DNA of 64,000 nt from assembly GCA_028284345.1 (NCBI GenBank), contig JANQRY010000008.1, forward strand, positions 372,001 through 436,000, given 5' to 3'. The notes below the pieces were generated by a model. The model saw nothing but the letters and a program-made list of their open reading frames with translations, was not told the origin of the DNA and did not search any database. Both the position numbers and the translations under genes were made by a program. Of the stretch, positions 44,596 through 54,442 are shown piece by piece (position 1 is the stretch's first letter; the number at the start of each line of letters is the position of its first letter). Source of the DNA: Hyphococcus sp. Lineage in GTDB: Bacteria; Pseudomonadota; Alphaproteobacteria; Caulobacterales; Parvularculaceae.

Positions 44596-45696
44596 TTAAT
44601 AGAGCCTGCCGAGCGCTTCCTTTGTGAACGTCATCAATTCGTCCTCGCGTCCGTCGCGGATTTTCCGGACCCAGCCCGGGTCCTGCAAAAGCGCGCGGCC
44701 GACCGCGATCAGGTCAAACTCCTTACGCGCCATCATCTCAACCAGATGATCAAGCGACGCAGGCTCGGACGCTTCGCCCGCATAGGCCGCGGTGAATTCA
44801 CCGGAAAGGCCCACGGAGCCGACGGAAATCGTCGGCAGGCCGGAAAGGCGTTTCGCCCAGCCGGCGCAATTCAAGGGCGATCCTTCGAACTCGGGCTCCC
44901 AGAAGCGCCGCTGCGAACAGTGAAAGGCGTCGATGCCGGCGTCTTTCAACAAGCCCAGCCAGACGCCGAATTCGTCCGGATCCTTCGCGGTCTTGGCCTC
45001 AAAGTCGATCTGTTTCCATTGGGAGATGCGGATGATCAGCGGATAGTCCTCGCCCACTTTCGCGCGCGTGCGGCGGATAATCTCGCAGGCCATGCGCGTC
45101 CTGCCCGCCCAGTCGCCGCCCCATTGGTCTTCGCGCAGATTGAGCTTGTCCCAGAAAAAACTGTCGAGCAGATATTGATGGGCGCCGTGGAACTCGACGC
45201 AGTCGAAGCCGGCCTCTTTTGCGGCGACCGCAGCGTCGACAAATTCCGTGATCGCCAGTTCGATGTCGTCTTCGCTCATGGGCGTCCAGCGCATTTTGCC
45301 GGGGACGTTGAAACCGGAAGGCGACCAGGACGCGATATCCGGACGATCGGTTTTGTCCGGCCGGCGCATGGGGCCTTCGTGCCAGATCTGAATGCCGATA
45401 AGACCGCCGGCGCCGTGCACGCCTTCGACGACTTTCGCCCAGCCGGCCTTGGCTTCATCCGTATAGATATTAGGGACGTTGAGCGTGCCCGTCGCTGTTG
45501 TATCGTTCGGCGACACGCCTTCCGTCAGAATAAGCCCGACCTCGCCCTCGGCGCGGCGCCGGTAATAGGCGGCGACATCCTCGCCGGGAACATTGCCGGG
45601 CGAGAAACTCCGCGTCATGGGCGCCATCACGATGCGGTTCGGAACGGTCATGCCGTTCAGCGTGAAGGGCTCGAACAGGATGTCGGTCGACGGCAT
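44596..45696 (-). CDS. Old Yellow Enzyme-family NADH:flavin oxidoreductase
   Basis: The 366-residue FMN enzyme reduces activated C=C bonds. It shows 'LFEPFTLNGMTVPNRIVMAPMTRSFS', 'GLILTEGVSPND', 'FDCVEFHGAHQYLLDSFFWDKLN' (the catalytic His pair region reads HGAHQYLLD), 'YPLIIRISQWKQID' and 'FDLIAVGRALLQDPGWVRKIRDGRED'. The start at 45696 is chosen over a longer frame that runs into the obgE promoter region. It is divergent from obgE. Confidence 0.9.
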   Translation of the reverse strand: MPSTDILFEPFTLNGMTVPNRIVMAPMTRSFSPGNVPGEDVAAYYRRRAEGEVGLILTEGVSPNDTTATGTLNVPNIYTDEAKAGWAKVVEGVHGAGGLIGIQIWHEGPMRRPDKTDRPDIASWSPSGFNVPGKMRWTPMSEDDIELAITEFVDAAVAAKEAGFDCVEFHGAHQYLLDSFFWDKLNLREDQWGGDWAGRTRMACEIIRRTRAKVGEDYPLIIRISQWKQIDFEAKTAKDPDEFGVWLGLLKDAGIDAFHCSQRRFWEPEFEGSPLNCAGWAKRLSGLPTISVGSVGLSGEFTAAYAGEASEPASLDHLVEMMARKEFDLIAVGRALLQDPGWVRKIRDGREDELMTFTKEALGRLY

Positions 45697-45737
45697 GCGA
45701 AAACTCCGGCGTTGGCGTAAAGGAACCGGCACCATAG

Positions 45738-46853
<1,116 letters not shown>

Positions 46854-46911
46854 GGTGGATTCCGGCCGCACAACGCTTATGTTGAGCGCGAACCCGTAAC
46901 TGGATCAGCCT

Positions 46912-47499
46912 TTGCCGCTAGCATCTTCACCGTCGCGTCGACGGATCGGCCTTCTCGGCGGATCGTTCAATCCCGCCCATGGGGGCCATCGCGAGATTTC
47001 CCTCAAGGCGCTGGACCGCCTCAATCTCGACGCCGTCTGGTGGCTGGTGACCCCGGGCAATCCCTTAAAGGATCCGGATATCTACGCCGCCTATGAGAAG
47101 CGGCTGCATCAGGCGCGCGCGGTCGCCGATCACGCCGATATCGTCGTCAGCGATTTCGAACACCGCCGCGACCTTCAGTATACGGTCGATACGCTGGAGC
47201 AGATAAAGGACGCAAACCCCAATGTCGGTCTCGTCTGGCTCCTGGGCGCGGACAGCCTCGTCAATTTTCATCGCTGGAAAGACTGGCGGCGCATCGCGGA
47301 ACTGGCGCCCATCGCCGTCTTCAACCGGCCGGGATATGGCGAGGCGGCGCTGGCGAGCGAAGCCGGCGAAACCCTCGCCCCTTTCCGCGTCCAGCCGGAG
47401 GACGGCGACCTTTTATCCCGCGAGCCGCCCGCCTGGATTTATTTCGACGACACTGACAATCCCCTGTCATCAACGGCGCTTAGAAACGCAAAACCGTGA
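46912..47499 (+). CDS. nadD: Nicotinate-nucleotide adenylyltransferase
   Basis: NadD transfers AMP to nicotinate mononucleotide in NAD synthesis. The 195-residue protein has 'IGLLGGSFNPAHGGHREISLKAL' (nucleotide-binding HxGH-type motif), 'LVWLLGADSLVNFHRWKDWRRIAEL' and 'STALRN' at the C-terminus. The start is a TTG at 46912, the only in-frame candidate close to the conserved N-terminus. It precedes egtD by 57 bp. Confidence 0.92.
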   Translation: MPLASSPSRRRIGLLGGSFNPAHGGHREISLKALDRLNLDAVWWLVTPGNPLKDPDIYAAYEKRLHQARAVADHADIVVSDFEHRRDLQYTVDTLEQIKDANPNVGLVWLLGADSLVNFHRWKDWRRIAELAPIAVFNRPGYGEAALASEAGETLAPFRVQPEDGDLLSREPPAWIYFDDTDNPLSSTALRNAKP

Positions 47500-47556
47500 C
47501 CTTCTGGAGACTCTCACATCGCCAATGACGAAAGCCGCCCCGACCTCATCGCCCCG

Positions 47557-48519
47557 ATGGGGCCGCTCGCCTTTTTTCTCGACCTGCATCCCGCGGTCGG
47601 CGACTTCCACGACGACGTTATCGAAGGGCTGTCGCAGGAGCAGAAGTGGATCAGCGCAAAATATTTTTACGACGAACGCGGCTCTGAACTCTTCCGACAG
47701 ATTACGGCGCTGCCGGAATACTATCCGACCCGGACAGAAAGAGAGATCCTTCTAAAAAACGCCGCGGAAATCACCGCAGCGCCGGGACCGAACGCAGCCG
47801 TCTTCGAATACGGGTCCGGCGCCAGCGACAAAATCGAATGGCTGCTCGACGGTCTTGATGGCCCCGCAGCCTATGTGGCCATGGATATCTCCAGGGATTT
47901 CCTGATCGATGCGGCTTCAGCGATTGCGGAAAAGTTCGACCTGCCGGTCGCCGCCGTGTGCGCCGATTTTTACGGACATGTGCATATCCCGGAACATATC
48001 CTGCCCGAACCGGGGCGCTGGCTCGGCTATTTCCCCGGCTCGACCATCGGCAATATGACGCCGGAGGGTGCGGCGCGTTTCCTGCGGCGCGCCGGCGAAA
48101 CGCTGGGGCCGGACGCCCAGTTTCTGCTCGGCGTCGATCTTGAAAAAGACACGGACATTTTGAACGCCGCCTACAATGACGCGGCGGGCGTAACGGCCGC
48201 GTTCAACCTCAATGTTCTCGCCCGTATGAAGCGCGAACTCGGCGCCGAGATCGCCATGGACGATTTCGAGCATGACGCCTTTTACAATGAAGAGGCTTGC
48301 CGCATCGAAATGCACTTGCGTGCAAAAAGGCGCACGACGATCGCGCTCGACGGTCGCGAATTCGCCTTCGAAGCCGGCGAAACCCTTCACACCGAGAATT
48401 CGCACAAATATTCCATTAACCGTCTAAAGGCCCTGTTTGAAGAAACCCCCTGGCGCCTTGAAACGGTCTGGACCGATGAAAACCAATGGTTTGCGGCGTG
48501 CCTTTTGAGCAACAATTAA
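47557..48519 (+). CDS. egtD: L-histidine N-alpha-methyltransferase
   Basis: EgtD trimethylates histidine to hercynine, the first step of ergothioneine synthesis. The 320-residue protein contains 'WISAKYFYDERGSELFRQITALPEYYPTRTEREIL', 'VFEYGSGASDKIEWLLDGL' (SAM motif), 'LGYFPGSTIGNMTP', 'LLGVDLEKDTDILNAAYND' and 'NEEACRIEMHLRAK'. No egtB is next to it. The ATG at 47557 has no ribosome site; a near-cognate ATC at 47518, in frame, lies eight bases after GGAG and could be the true start. Confidence 0.93.
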   Translation: MGPLAFFLDLHPAVGDFHDDVIEGLSQEQKWISAKYFYDERGSELFRQITALPEYYPTRTEREILLKNAAEITAAPGPNAAVFEYGSGASDKIEWLLDGLDGPAAYVAMDISRDFLIDAASAIAEKFDLPVAAVCADFYGHVHIPEHILPEPGRWLGYFPGSTIGNMTPEGAARFLRRAGETLGPDAQFLLGVDLEKDTDILNAAYNDAAGVTAAFNLNVLARMKRELGAEIAMDDFEHDAFYNEEACRIEMHLRAKRRTTIALDGREFAFEAGETLHTENSHKYSINRLKALFEETPWRLETVWTDENQWFAACLLSNN

Positions 48520-48616
48520 TTTTCAGCCGGCCGGTTGGAGCGGGCCCGGAACAGGCTTATATTTCCATTGCGGGAGAGTTTGCCCGCGATGTTCATGGAG
48601 GGTTACGCTGGGTTCA

Positions 48617-49099
48617 ATGAACGGCGTATCGGCGGCCGCCGGGAAGGCCGCTGTCAGATTGGTCGCCAGCGACGGCGACGCGGTTGCTCAAAACCAAAAC
48701 CTGACCGAAGGCGCTGTTAATAGCGCGCTCGCGGGGCTCAGCCCCGAAGAAATCGGCAAGGCGCTTCTCTCAACAATTCTAGCGGAACTGGAAGACGACA
48801 AGGCTGAAGACGTTGTCGCCATTCCGCTCGCCGGCAAGTCCGACATCGCCGATTACATGGTGATCGCCTCCGGGCGCTCGCAGCGCCATGTGAGCGCCAT
48901 GGCGGACAAGATCGTCCGCCGTCTGAAGGACGCCGGGTTCGGCCGTGCCCAGGTCGAAGGCGCAAGCGCCGCAGACTGGGTGCTGATCGACGCCGGCGAC
49001 GTGATCGTTCATATCTTCCGCCCGGAAGTCAGAAACTTTTACAATCTCGAACGGGTCTGGTCGGAAGCCGCCCACGCCTCTGTAAAAGCGGACGCGTAA
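48617..49099 (+). CDS. rsfS: Ribosome silencing factor RsfS
   Basis: RsfS binds ribosomal protein uL14 and blocks subunit joining in slow growth. The 160-residue protein has 'LLSTILAELEDDKAEDVVAIPLAGKSDIADYMVIASGRSQRHVSAMADKIVRRLKDAGFGRAQVEGASAADWVLIDAGDVIVHIFRPEVRNFYNLERVW', the full RsfS domain, after a lineage-specific N-terminus of about 40 residues. It precedes rlmH by 25 bp, the usual order. Confidence 0.93.
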   Translation: MNGVSAAAGKAAVRLVASDGDAVAQNQNLTEGAVNSALAGLSPEEIGKALLSTILAELEDDKAEDVVAIPLAGKSDIADYMVIASGRSQRHVSAMADKIVRRLKDAGFGRAQVEGASAADWVLIDAGDVIVHIFRPEVRNFYNLERVWSEAAHASVKADA

Positions 49100-49124
49100 G
49101 GGACGCCCCCGCGGGCAAACGCCA

Positions 49125-49604
49125 ATGCGGATCCTTGTGGCGGCGATCGGAAAAATGCGCGGCGGGCCGGAAGCAGCGCTCACCGAAGACTATCTCAAAC
49201 GCGCCCGCGATCTTGGGCGAAGCCGCGGTTTCACCGGACCTGATCTTTCCGAATACGACGCCCCGCGCAGCCTCGCCGGGCCTGCACGAACAGCAAAAGA
49301 AGGCGACTGGCTCGCCGCCGCCGCCGAAGACAGCGTCGCCATCGCCCTCGACGAACGGGGGCGCAATCTTTCCAGCGAACAATTCGCCGCCATGCTGGGC
49401 GATTTGCGCGACGGCGGCGCGAAAGGCGCGGCGTTCCTCATCGGCGGCGCCGACGGACATGACCGAAAAGTTATTGACGCCGCGCAAAAATCCATCGCTT
49501 TTGGCGCGGCGACCTGGCCGCACATGCTTGTCAGGGCGATGCTAGCGGAGCAACTATACCGGGCGATGACCATTCTCGCCGGCCACCCCTATCACCGCTC
49601 ATGA
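49125..49604 (+). CDS. rlmH: 23S rRNA (pseudouridine1915-N3) methyltransferase
   Basis: RlmH methylates pseudouridine 1915 in 23S rRNA helix 69. The 159-residue SPOUT protein shows 'MRILVAAIGKMRGGPEAALTEDYLKRA', 'VAIALDERGRNLSSEQFAAML', 'AFLIGGADGHDRKVIDAAQKSIAFGAATWPHMLVRAMLAEQLYRAMTILAGHPYHR', all family signatures. Its stop overlaps the start of the LytM-domain gene by four bases (ATGA). Confidence 0.95.
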   Translation: MRILVAAIGKMRGGPEAALTEDYLKRARDLGRSRGFTGPDLSEYDAPRSLAGPARTAKEGDWLAAAAEDSVAIALDERGRNLSSEQFAAMLGDLRDGGAKGAAFLIGGADGHDRKVIDAAQKSIAFGAATWPHMLVRAMLAEQLYRAMTILAGHPYHRS

Positions 49605-50827
49605 CCCTCTCCCGTCTTCTTCTCCTGCTCGCCGCCGCGCTTGTCGCCGCGCCCGCCGCTGCGCAGGGCGACCCGGACGAACTCGCGGAAGTCGAGCGCC
49701 GGCTCAAGGATCGCGCCGAAGAGGAAAAGCGCCTGCGCCGCGAGGCCGAAGCGCGGGAGCAGGAAGTCGCCGCCCTGCGCCACCGGATGATCGAAACAGC
49801 GAACTCCATTCAGGACTCGGAGCGGCGCATTACCGAACTCGAAGAGTCGATCGCCGAACTGGAGGTTGAAAAAGACGCGGCGCAGACTGCGCTCAATACC
49901 GAAAGCCGCAATCTGAGCGATGTCCTCGCCGCGCTTCAGTCGCTCGAACTGTCGCGGCCGCCGGCGCTTCTCGTCTCGCCCGACGACGCCAACAAGGCCG
50001 CCCGCGCCGCTATGCTGCTTTCCGACGCCGCGCCGGAAGTCGAGGCCCGCGCCCAGCGCCTGCGCGACGCCATCGCCCGGCTGACGGACCTCACCGACCG
50101 GCTCGATTCCGAACGCACGGCGTTCGCCGCCACCAACCGCGAACTCTCCGCCCGCCGCGACGTCCTCGCCGAACTGATGGCGGAAAAGGAAAAGGAGCGC
50201 GATGTCGCGGCAAGCCTCGCCCGCGCCGCCCAGCGGGAAACGGCGCGCCTCGCGGTCAAGGCCACCTCCCTGCGCGACATTCTGCGCCGGCTGGAACGCC
50301 TCGCTCACACCGTGACGCCGCGCATCAAGCCGCCGCCGCCCCAGGAGGCCGCGCCTGTTATCGCCGCGCCGTCCCCGCCGACGATCAAGGAGGCCGCCCC
50401 GACGCCCTTCGCCGGCCTGCGATCCTTCGACGAGGCCCGCGGCATATTGCGCGCGCCGGTCGCGGGAAGGTTAACGGGCCAGTTCGGCAAGCCCCGACCC
50501 GAGGGCGGCTATTTCGAGGGCATGCGTTTTGCTGCGCGCAGTAACGCCATCGTTACGGCGCCCTTTGAAGGCAAGGTGGTGGTGGCCCGGGACTGGCAGC
50601 CCGTGGGCAACCTCGTCATTCTGGACGTTGGCGGCGGGTATCATATATTGTTGCTGGGCGTCGGCGACATTCTGGTGGAGGAAAACCAGAGGATTTCGGC
50701 CGGAGAGCCGCTGGCGCAGATGGCCGAAGGGGACGGAGTGCTGGATCTGGAGATCCGGAAAAACGGCGAGCCTGTTAACCCCGCGTTCTGGCTCTCCGGG
50801 AAAGATAGAGAAGAGCTCGCCCTTTAA
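49601..50827 (+). CDS. EnvC-like LytM-domain murein hydrolase activator
   Basis: The 408-residue secreted protein has a signal peptide (cleavage after 'AAPAAA', about residue 21), a long coiled coil (about 25-230) and a C-terminal M23/LytM domain ('GRLTGQFGKPRPEGGYFEGMRFAARSNAIVTAPFEGKVVVARDW...GGGYHILLLGVGDILVEENQRI'). The HxGxD and HxH zinc ligands are missing (YFEGMRF and YHILLLG), so it should be an activator of amidases rather than a peptidase, like EnvC. It overlaps rlmH by four bases and precedes ctpA. Confidence 0.88.
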   Translation: MTLSRLLLLLAAALVAAPAAAQGDPDELAEVERRLKDRAEEEKRLRREAEAREQEVAALRHRMIETANSIQDSERRITELEESIAELEVEKDAAQTALNTESRNLSDVLAALQSLELSRPPALLVSPDDANKAARAAMLLSDAAPEVEARAQRLRDAIARLTDLTDRLDSERTAFAATNRELSARRDVLAELMAEKEKERDVAASLARAAQRETARLAVKATSLRDILRRLERLAHTVTPRIKPPPPQEAAPVIAAPSPPTIKEAAPTPFAGLRSFDEARGILRAPVAGRLTGQFGKPRPEGGYFEGMRFAARSNAIVTAPFEGKVVVARDWQPVGNLVILDVGGGYHILLLGVGDILVEENQRISAGEPLAQMAEGDGVLDLEIRKNGEPVNPAFWLSGKDREELAL

Positions 50828-50858
50828 CGGGCGCGTTTCGGACAACAAGGTGTCGTGC

Positions 50859-52307
50859 ATGAAAATCAAGAAGTTTCCGTCCCCGAAGCGCCGTCTCGCC
50901 GCGCCGCGGCAAGGCTATTCGGCCGGCGCGCTGGTCGCCGCCGCCTTTGGCGGCGCGCTCGTATTCGGCGCGCTCTCAAGCGCCGTCTTTGCGCGCGCCT
51001 CCATTTCGGCGGATACGTTTCGCCAGCTCGACCTCTTTGGCGAGGTCTTCGAACAGGTCCACGAAAATTATGTGGAAGCGCCCGAAGACGGCGACCTGAT
51101 CAAGGGCGCCATCGACGGCATGCTGTCGACCCTTGATCCGCACTCGAATTATCTCACCGCGGATGATTTTCAGACCATGCAAGAGCAGACCCGCGGCACC
51201 TTCGCCGGGCTCGGCATCCAGATCACCATGGACAATGAAGGCCCGGACAAGGGCTATGTGAAAATCGTCGCGCCGATTGACGACACCCCCGCCGACCGCG
51301 CCGGCATGCAGACAAATGACCTCATCGTTGAAATCGACGACAAACCCGTGCTCGGCATGTCCATTGACGAGGCGATCTCGCATCTCAAAGGCGAGAAGGG
51401 AACGAAGGTCACGATCAAGGTCGTGCGCGACCGCGAGGCCGAACCGTTCGACCTGACGCTGGTGCGCGACATCGTGACGGTGCAGTCGGTGACCCATGAG
51501 CGCAAAGGCGATTTCGGCTATATCCGCATCGCCACCTTTTCCGAACAGACCGACGACGGGTTGAAAAAAGCCATCAAGGAACTCAATCGCAAGACGCCCG
51601 GCGGCATGAAAGGGCTCGTCCTTGATCTGCGGTCCAATCCCGGCGGCTTGCTCGATCAGGCGGTGTCGGTGTCCGACATGTTCCTGGAAGGCGGCGAAAT
51701 CGTTTCGACGCGGGGGCGCCGGCCGCGCGACACGCTGCGCGAAATGGGAACCCCCGGCGACCGCCTGAGCGGCAAGCCGATCATTGTGCTGATCAATGGC
51801 GGATCGGCGTCGGCTTCCGAAATCGTCGCCGGCGCGCTGCAGGACCGCAACCGCGCGTTGCTGCTCGGTACAGACAGCTTCGGCAAGGGTTCGGTACAGA
51901 CCGTTATTCCGTTGCAGAACGGATTACAGGGCGCCCTGCGTCTGACGACGTCCCGTTATTACACGCCGTCCGGCCGCTCCATTCAGGCCCAGGGCATCAC
52001 GCCGGATATCAACATGCCGGTGATCTATCCGGGTCAGGACGCGGAGACCCAGCCGACGCGGCCTTCGGAAGCGGACCTGCCCAACGCCCTCGACGTCCAC
52101 GGGTCGGAAGTAGAAGCGCCGGCGTCCGATGAAGAGGCGGCAAGCGACGAAAGCGAAGCCAAAGGACCGGCGCCGATCCAGTGCGGCTACGAAGACGACG
52201 GCGAAACCATCAACGATTGCCAGCTTGATCGCGCGCTTGAAATTCTCGCCGACCGGACCGCTTATCGGCAATATCTCGCCGACGCAGGCACGGCCCGCGC
52301 GCAATAG
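50859..52307 (+). CDS. ctpA: Carboxy-terminal processing peptidase (S41)
   Basis: This periplasmic serine protease degrades or processes envelope proteins. The 482-residue protein has an N-terminal signal anchor (about 20-45), 'FEQVHENYVEAPEDGDLIKGAIDGMLSTLDPHSNYL', a PDZ domain ('GTFAGLGIQITMDNEG...DLIVEIDDKPVLGMSIDEAISHLKGEKGTKV') and the S41 core with the catalytic Ser in 'INGGSASASEIVAGAL' and Lys in 'GTDSFGKGSVQT'. It ends with an acidic tail. The gap to the LytM factor is 31 bp. A hairpin terminator follows at 52335. Confidence 0.95.
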   Translation: MKIKKFPSPKRRLAAPRQGYSAGALVAAAFGGALVFGALSSAVFARASISADTFRQLDLFGEVFEQVHENYVEAPEDGDLIKGAIDGMLSTLDPHSNYLTADDFQTMQEQTRGTFAGLGIQITMDNEGPDKGYVKIVAPIDDTPADRAGMQTNDLIVEIDDKPVLGMSIDEAISHLKGEKGTKVTIKVVRDREAEPFDLTLVRDIVTVQSVTHERKGDFGYIRIATFSEQTDDGLKKAIKELNRKTPGGMKGLVLDLRSNPGGLLDQAVSVSDMFLEGGEIVSTRGRRPRDTLREMGTPGDRLSGKPIIVLINGGSASASEIVAGALQDRNRALLLGTDSFGKGSVQTVIPLQNGLQGALRLTTSRYYTPSGRSIQAQGITPDINMPVIYPGQDAETQPTRPSEADLPNALDVHGSEVEAPASDEEAASDESEAKGPAPIQCGYEDDGETINDCQLDRALEILADRTAYRQYLADAGTARAQ

Positions 52308-52334
52308 AACGATACGACGTCGAAACGTTTTAAC

Positions 52335-52363
52335 TGGGCCCTTGCGAAAGCGGGGCCCATTTT
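52335..52363 (+). terminator. Intrinsic terminator after ctpA
   Basis: The stem TGGGCCC - loop of 11 - GGGCCCA is followed by TTTT. It separates ctpA from the divergent deacetylase gene. A short stem and only four Ts make it moderate in strength. Confidence 0.7.
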
Positions 52364-52450
52364 CAATTGGTTAACCCTATTCACGGAAAACGGTTCGGTA
52401 TCACAGATCCCGCGCGGGGGCTCGCCGCCGCGCCGCGCAACGATGACCCT

Positions 52451-53713
52451 ATGGCCGCCAAAGTAAGACGCCGATTCCGGACGCCCGTATTCTCCAGGCT
52501 GACCCTCGCCTGGAGCGGCGCGTTTGTCGCCGCCGCGCTGCTTGTTGGCGCCGTCTTCGCGCCGTCTCTGATCGGAGCGGACGAGGCCCGCATTTCCCTC
52601 CCCGTAGACGGCGTCGAACTGATGGCGCGCCCGACCGAACCGCAACCGGAAACCGACAAGGCGACGGGCGGCCTTCGCCTCGCCGCGCCGGGCTTTAAAG
52701 AACCCCCGGCGACCGATTTCGGCATTGCCGACAGCGGCGGCGATCTCGACCGTCTCGCCTATCCGGAAGAATTTGACGCCGGCGACACGCCGCTCCTTGA
52801 GGAGCCGCTCAATCCCGACGACATCGTCATCACCATCGCCGGCGCCGGCCGGCCGGCGAGCGGCGTCACCCCAGTCACCGCCGCCTCGCTGACGCCGATA
52901 CGGGCGCGGCCCGTGCCCGATCCTCACCCGGACCTTTTACGCGACACGCCCTTCGGCAAAATTCCAAAGCCGGCGAAAGACGGCCGCCTGGCGATGCATT
53001 ATTACCGCAACGGCTTTGACGGCGGCGACGGGACGCCGACCGTATCGCTCATTCTCGGCGGTCTCGGATTGAACAAGGCGCTGACCGAACGGGCGATCGA
53101 CGACCTGCCGCCGGAAATTTCGCTCGCCTTCGCGCCCTATGCAAAGGATCTCGATTTCTGGACGGCGAAAGCCCGCAAGGCGGGCCATGAAGTGCTGATC
53201 GAATTGCCCATGGAAAATTACAGCGGCGACCCGACCGCCCTCGGCGCGGCCGGCCTTTTGACATCGCGCAGCCCGGCGGAAAACCTGCAGCGCCTCGACT
53301 GGCTGATGTCGCGCTTTGGCGGTTACTTCGCGGCGACGAATTATCAGGGCGGCAAATTCGCCGCCAATGACGACGCCATGGTGCCGGTTCTGGCGCGCTT
53401 GCGCGAGGCGGGCGTCGGCTATGTGGACGACACCGGCGCGGCAAGCGCGCTGATGCGGCGGACCGGCGCCTCCATCGCTTCCGTTGCGCGCGTTTTACCG
53501 CCGGCGCCGGATGATTCCGCGCGGCTCGGGATCAAGCAGGAGCTGACGGCGCTGGAAGCGCTTGCCAGACGCGACGGCGCGGCGCTCGCCAAGGCTTACG
53601 CCTTCGCCGCCACCATTGACGAGATCGCCGAATGGTCGAGATCGCTGGAAAAGAAAGACGTAGCCCTGGCGCCGGCGTCTTCGGCCTTGCCCGCACGGCG
53701 CGCTTCCCGCTAA
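52451..53713 (+). CDS. Divergent polysaccharide deacetylase family protein
   Basis: The 420-residue protein has an N-terminal basic region and a membrane anchor (about 18-38), a Pro-rich linker, then the divergent deacetylase domain: 'VSLILGGLGLNKALTERAIDDLPPEISLAFAPYAKDLDFWTAKARKAGHEVLIELPMENYSGDP'. Catalytic Asp/His metal motifs of true NodB deacetylases are not obvious. The function is not established. It is usually found, as here, between ctpA and rppH. An upstream TTG (52367) is less likely. Confidence 0.85.
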   Translation: MAAKVRRRFRTPVFSRLTLAWSGAFVAAALLVGAVFAPSLIGADEARISLPVDGVELMARPTEPQPETDKATGGLRLAAPGFKEPPATDFGIADSGGDLDRLAYPEEFDAGDTPLLEEPLNPDDIVITIAGAGRPASGVTPVTAASLTPIRARPVPDPHPDLLRDTPFGKIPKPAKDGRLAMHYYRNGFDGGDGTPTVSLILGGLGLNKALTERAIDDLPPEISLAFAPYAKDLDFWTAKARKAGHEVLIELPMENYSGDPTALGAAGLLTSRSPAENLQRLDWLMSRFGGYFAATNYQGGKFAANDDAMVPVLARLREAGVGYVDDTGAASALMRRTGASIASVARVLPPAPDDSARLGIKQELTALEALARRDGAALAKAYAFAATIDEIAEWSRSLEKKDVALAPASSALPARRASR

Positions 53714-53755
53714 GGCGGGCGGCGAGAGACGCAAGCGCCGCCCCCCGGGACCCCC

Positions 53756-54280
53756 ATGTACGAACCGGACTTCATGAAACAATACCGGCCCAATGTCGGC
53801 GTCGCGCTGTTCAACCGCGACGGGCGCGTCTTTTACGGCCATCGCGCGGTTCTGTCCTCCAGCGTCGCCGCCGACGAGACCCGCGTCAGCGAATGGCGCT
53901 GGCAGATGCCGCAAGGGGGCGTTGACGAAGGCGAAGGGATTGTCGACGCGGCCTTTCGCGAATTGAAAGAGGAAACGGGCGTCACCTCGGCGCGCCTGTT
54001 GTCCGTAACGCCGGGCTGGCTCGCCTATAAATTTCCCGAAGGCTATCGCAAGCGCAACTGGATCGGCCAGCGTCAGAAATGGGCGGCGATGTTGTTTGAA
54101 GGCGACGAGGCGGAAATCAATCTTGAGGCGGACGATCATCAGGAGTTCGACGACTGGCGCTGGGGCGAACTCGAAGAAGCGCCGTCGCTGATCGTGCCGT
54201 TCAAACGCACCGTCTATAACGAATTGATGGCGGCGTTTGCGCCGCTCAGGGACTATTTGCGCTCCGTTAACGAGAATTAG
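53756..54280 (+). CDS. rppH: RNA pyrophosphohydrolase
   Basis: RppH removes pyrophosphate from the 5' end of mRNA and so starts decay. The 174-residue protein has 'YRPNVGVALFNRDGRVFYGHR', the Nudix box 'GGVDEGEGIVDAAFRELKEETGV', 'WLAYKFPEGYRKRNWIGQRQKWAAMLF' and 'FDDWRWGELEEAPSLIVPFKRTVY'. It has normal length for alphaproteobacteria. It follows the deacetylase by 42 bp and ends the obgE-rppH gene string. Confidence 0.95.
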   Translation: MYEPDFMKQYRPNVGVALFNRDGRVFYGHRAVLSSSVAADETRVSEWRWQMPQGGVDEGEGIVDAAFRELKEETGVTSARLLSVTPGWLAYKFPEGYRKRNWIGQRQKWAAMLFEGDEAEINLEADDHQEFDDWRWGELEEAPSLIVPFKRTVYNELMAAFAPLRDYLRSVNEN

Positions 54281-54442
54281 TCGCAACAATCCCTCCTGCT
54301 CTTTACCGGACCTTATTGCAGCCCCGGTTACACTGATGCAGCGCCGCAGCGGTTTGTTGGCATACGCCGCATCGACGCATTAGGATCGCATCGGGGCGCG
54401 TCTTGGTGTCAAACCGTTAGTAAGCGTCGGAGGAGGCCAATA

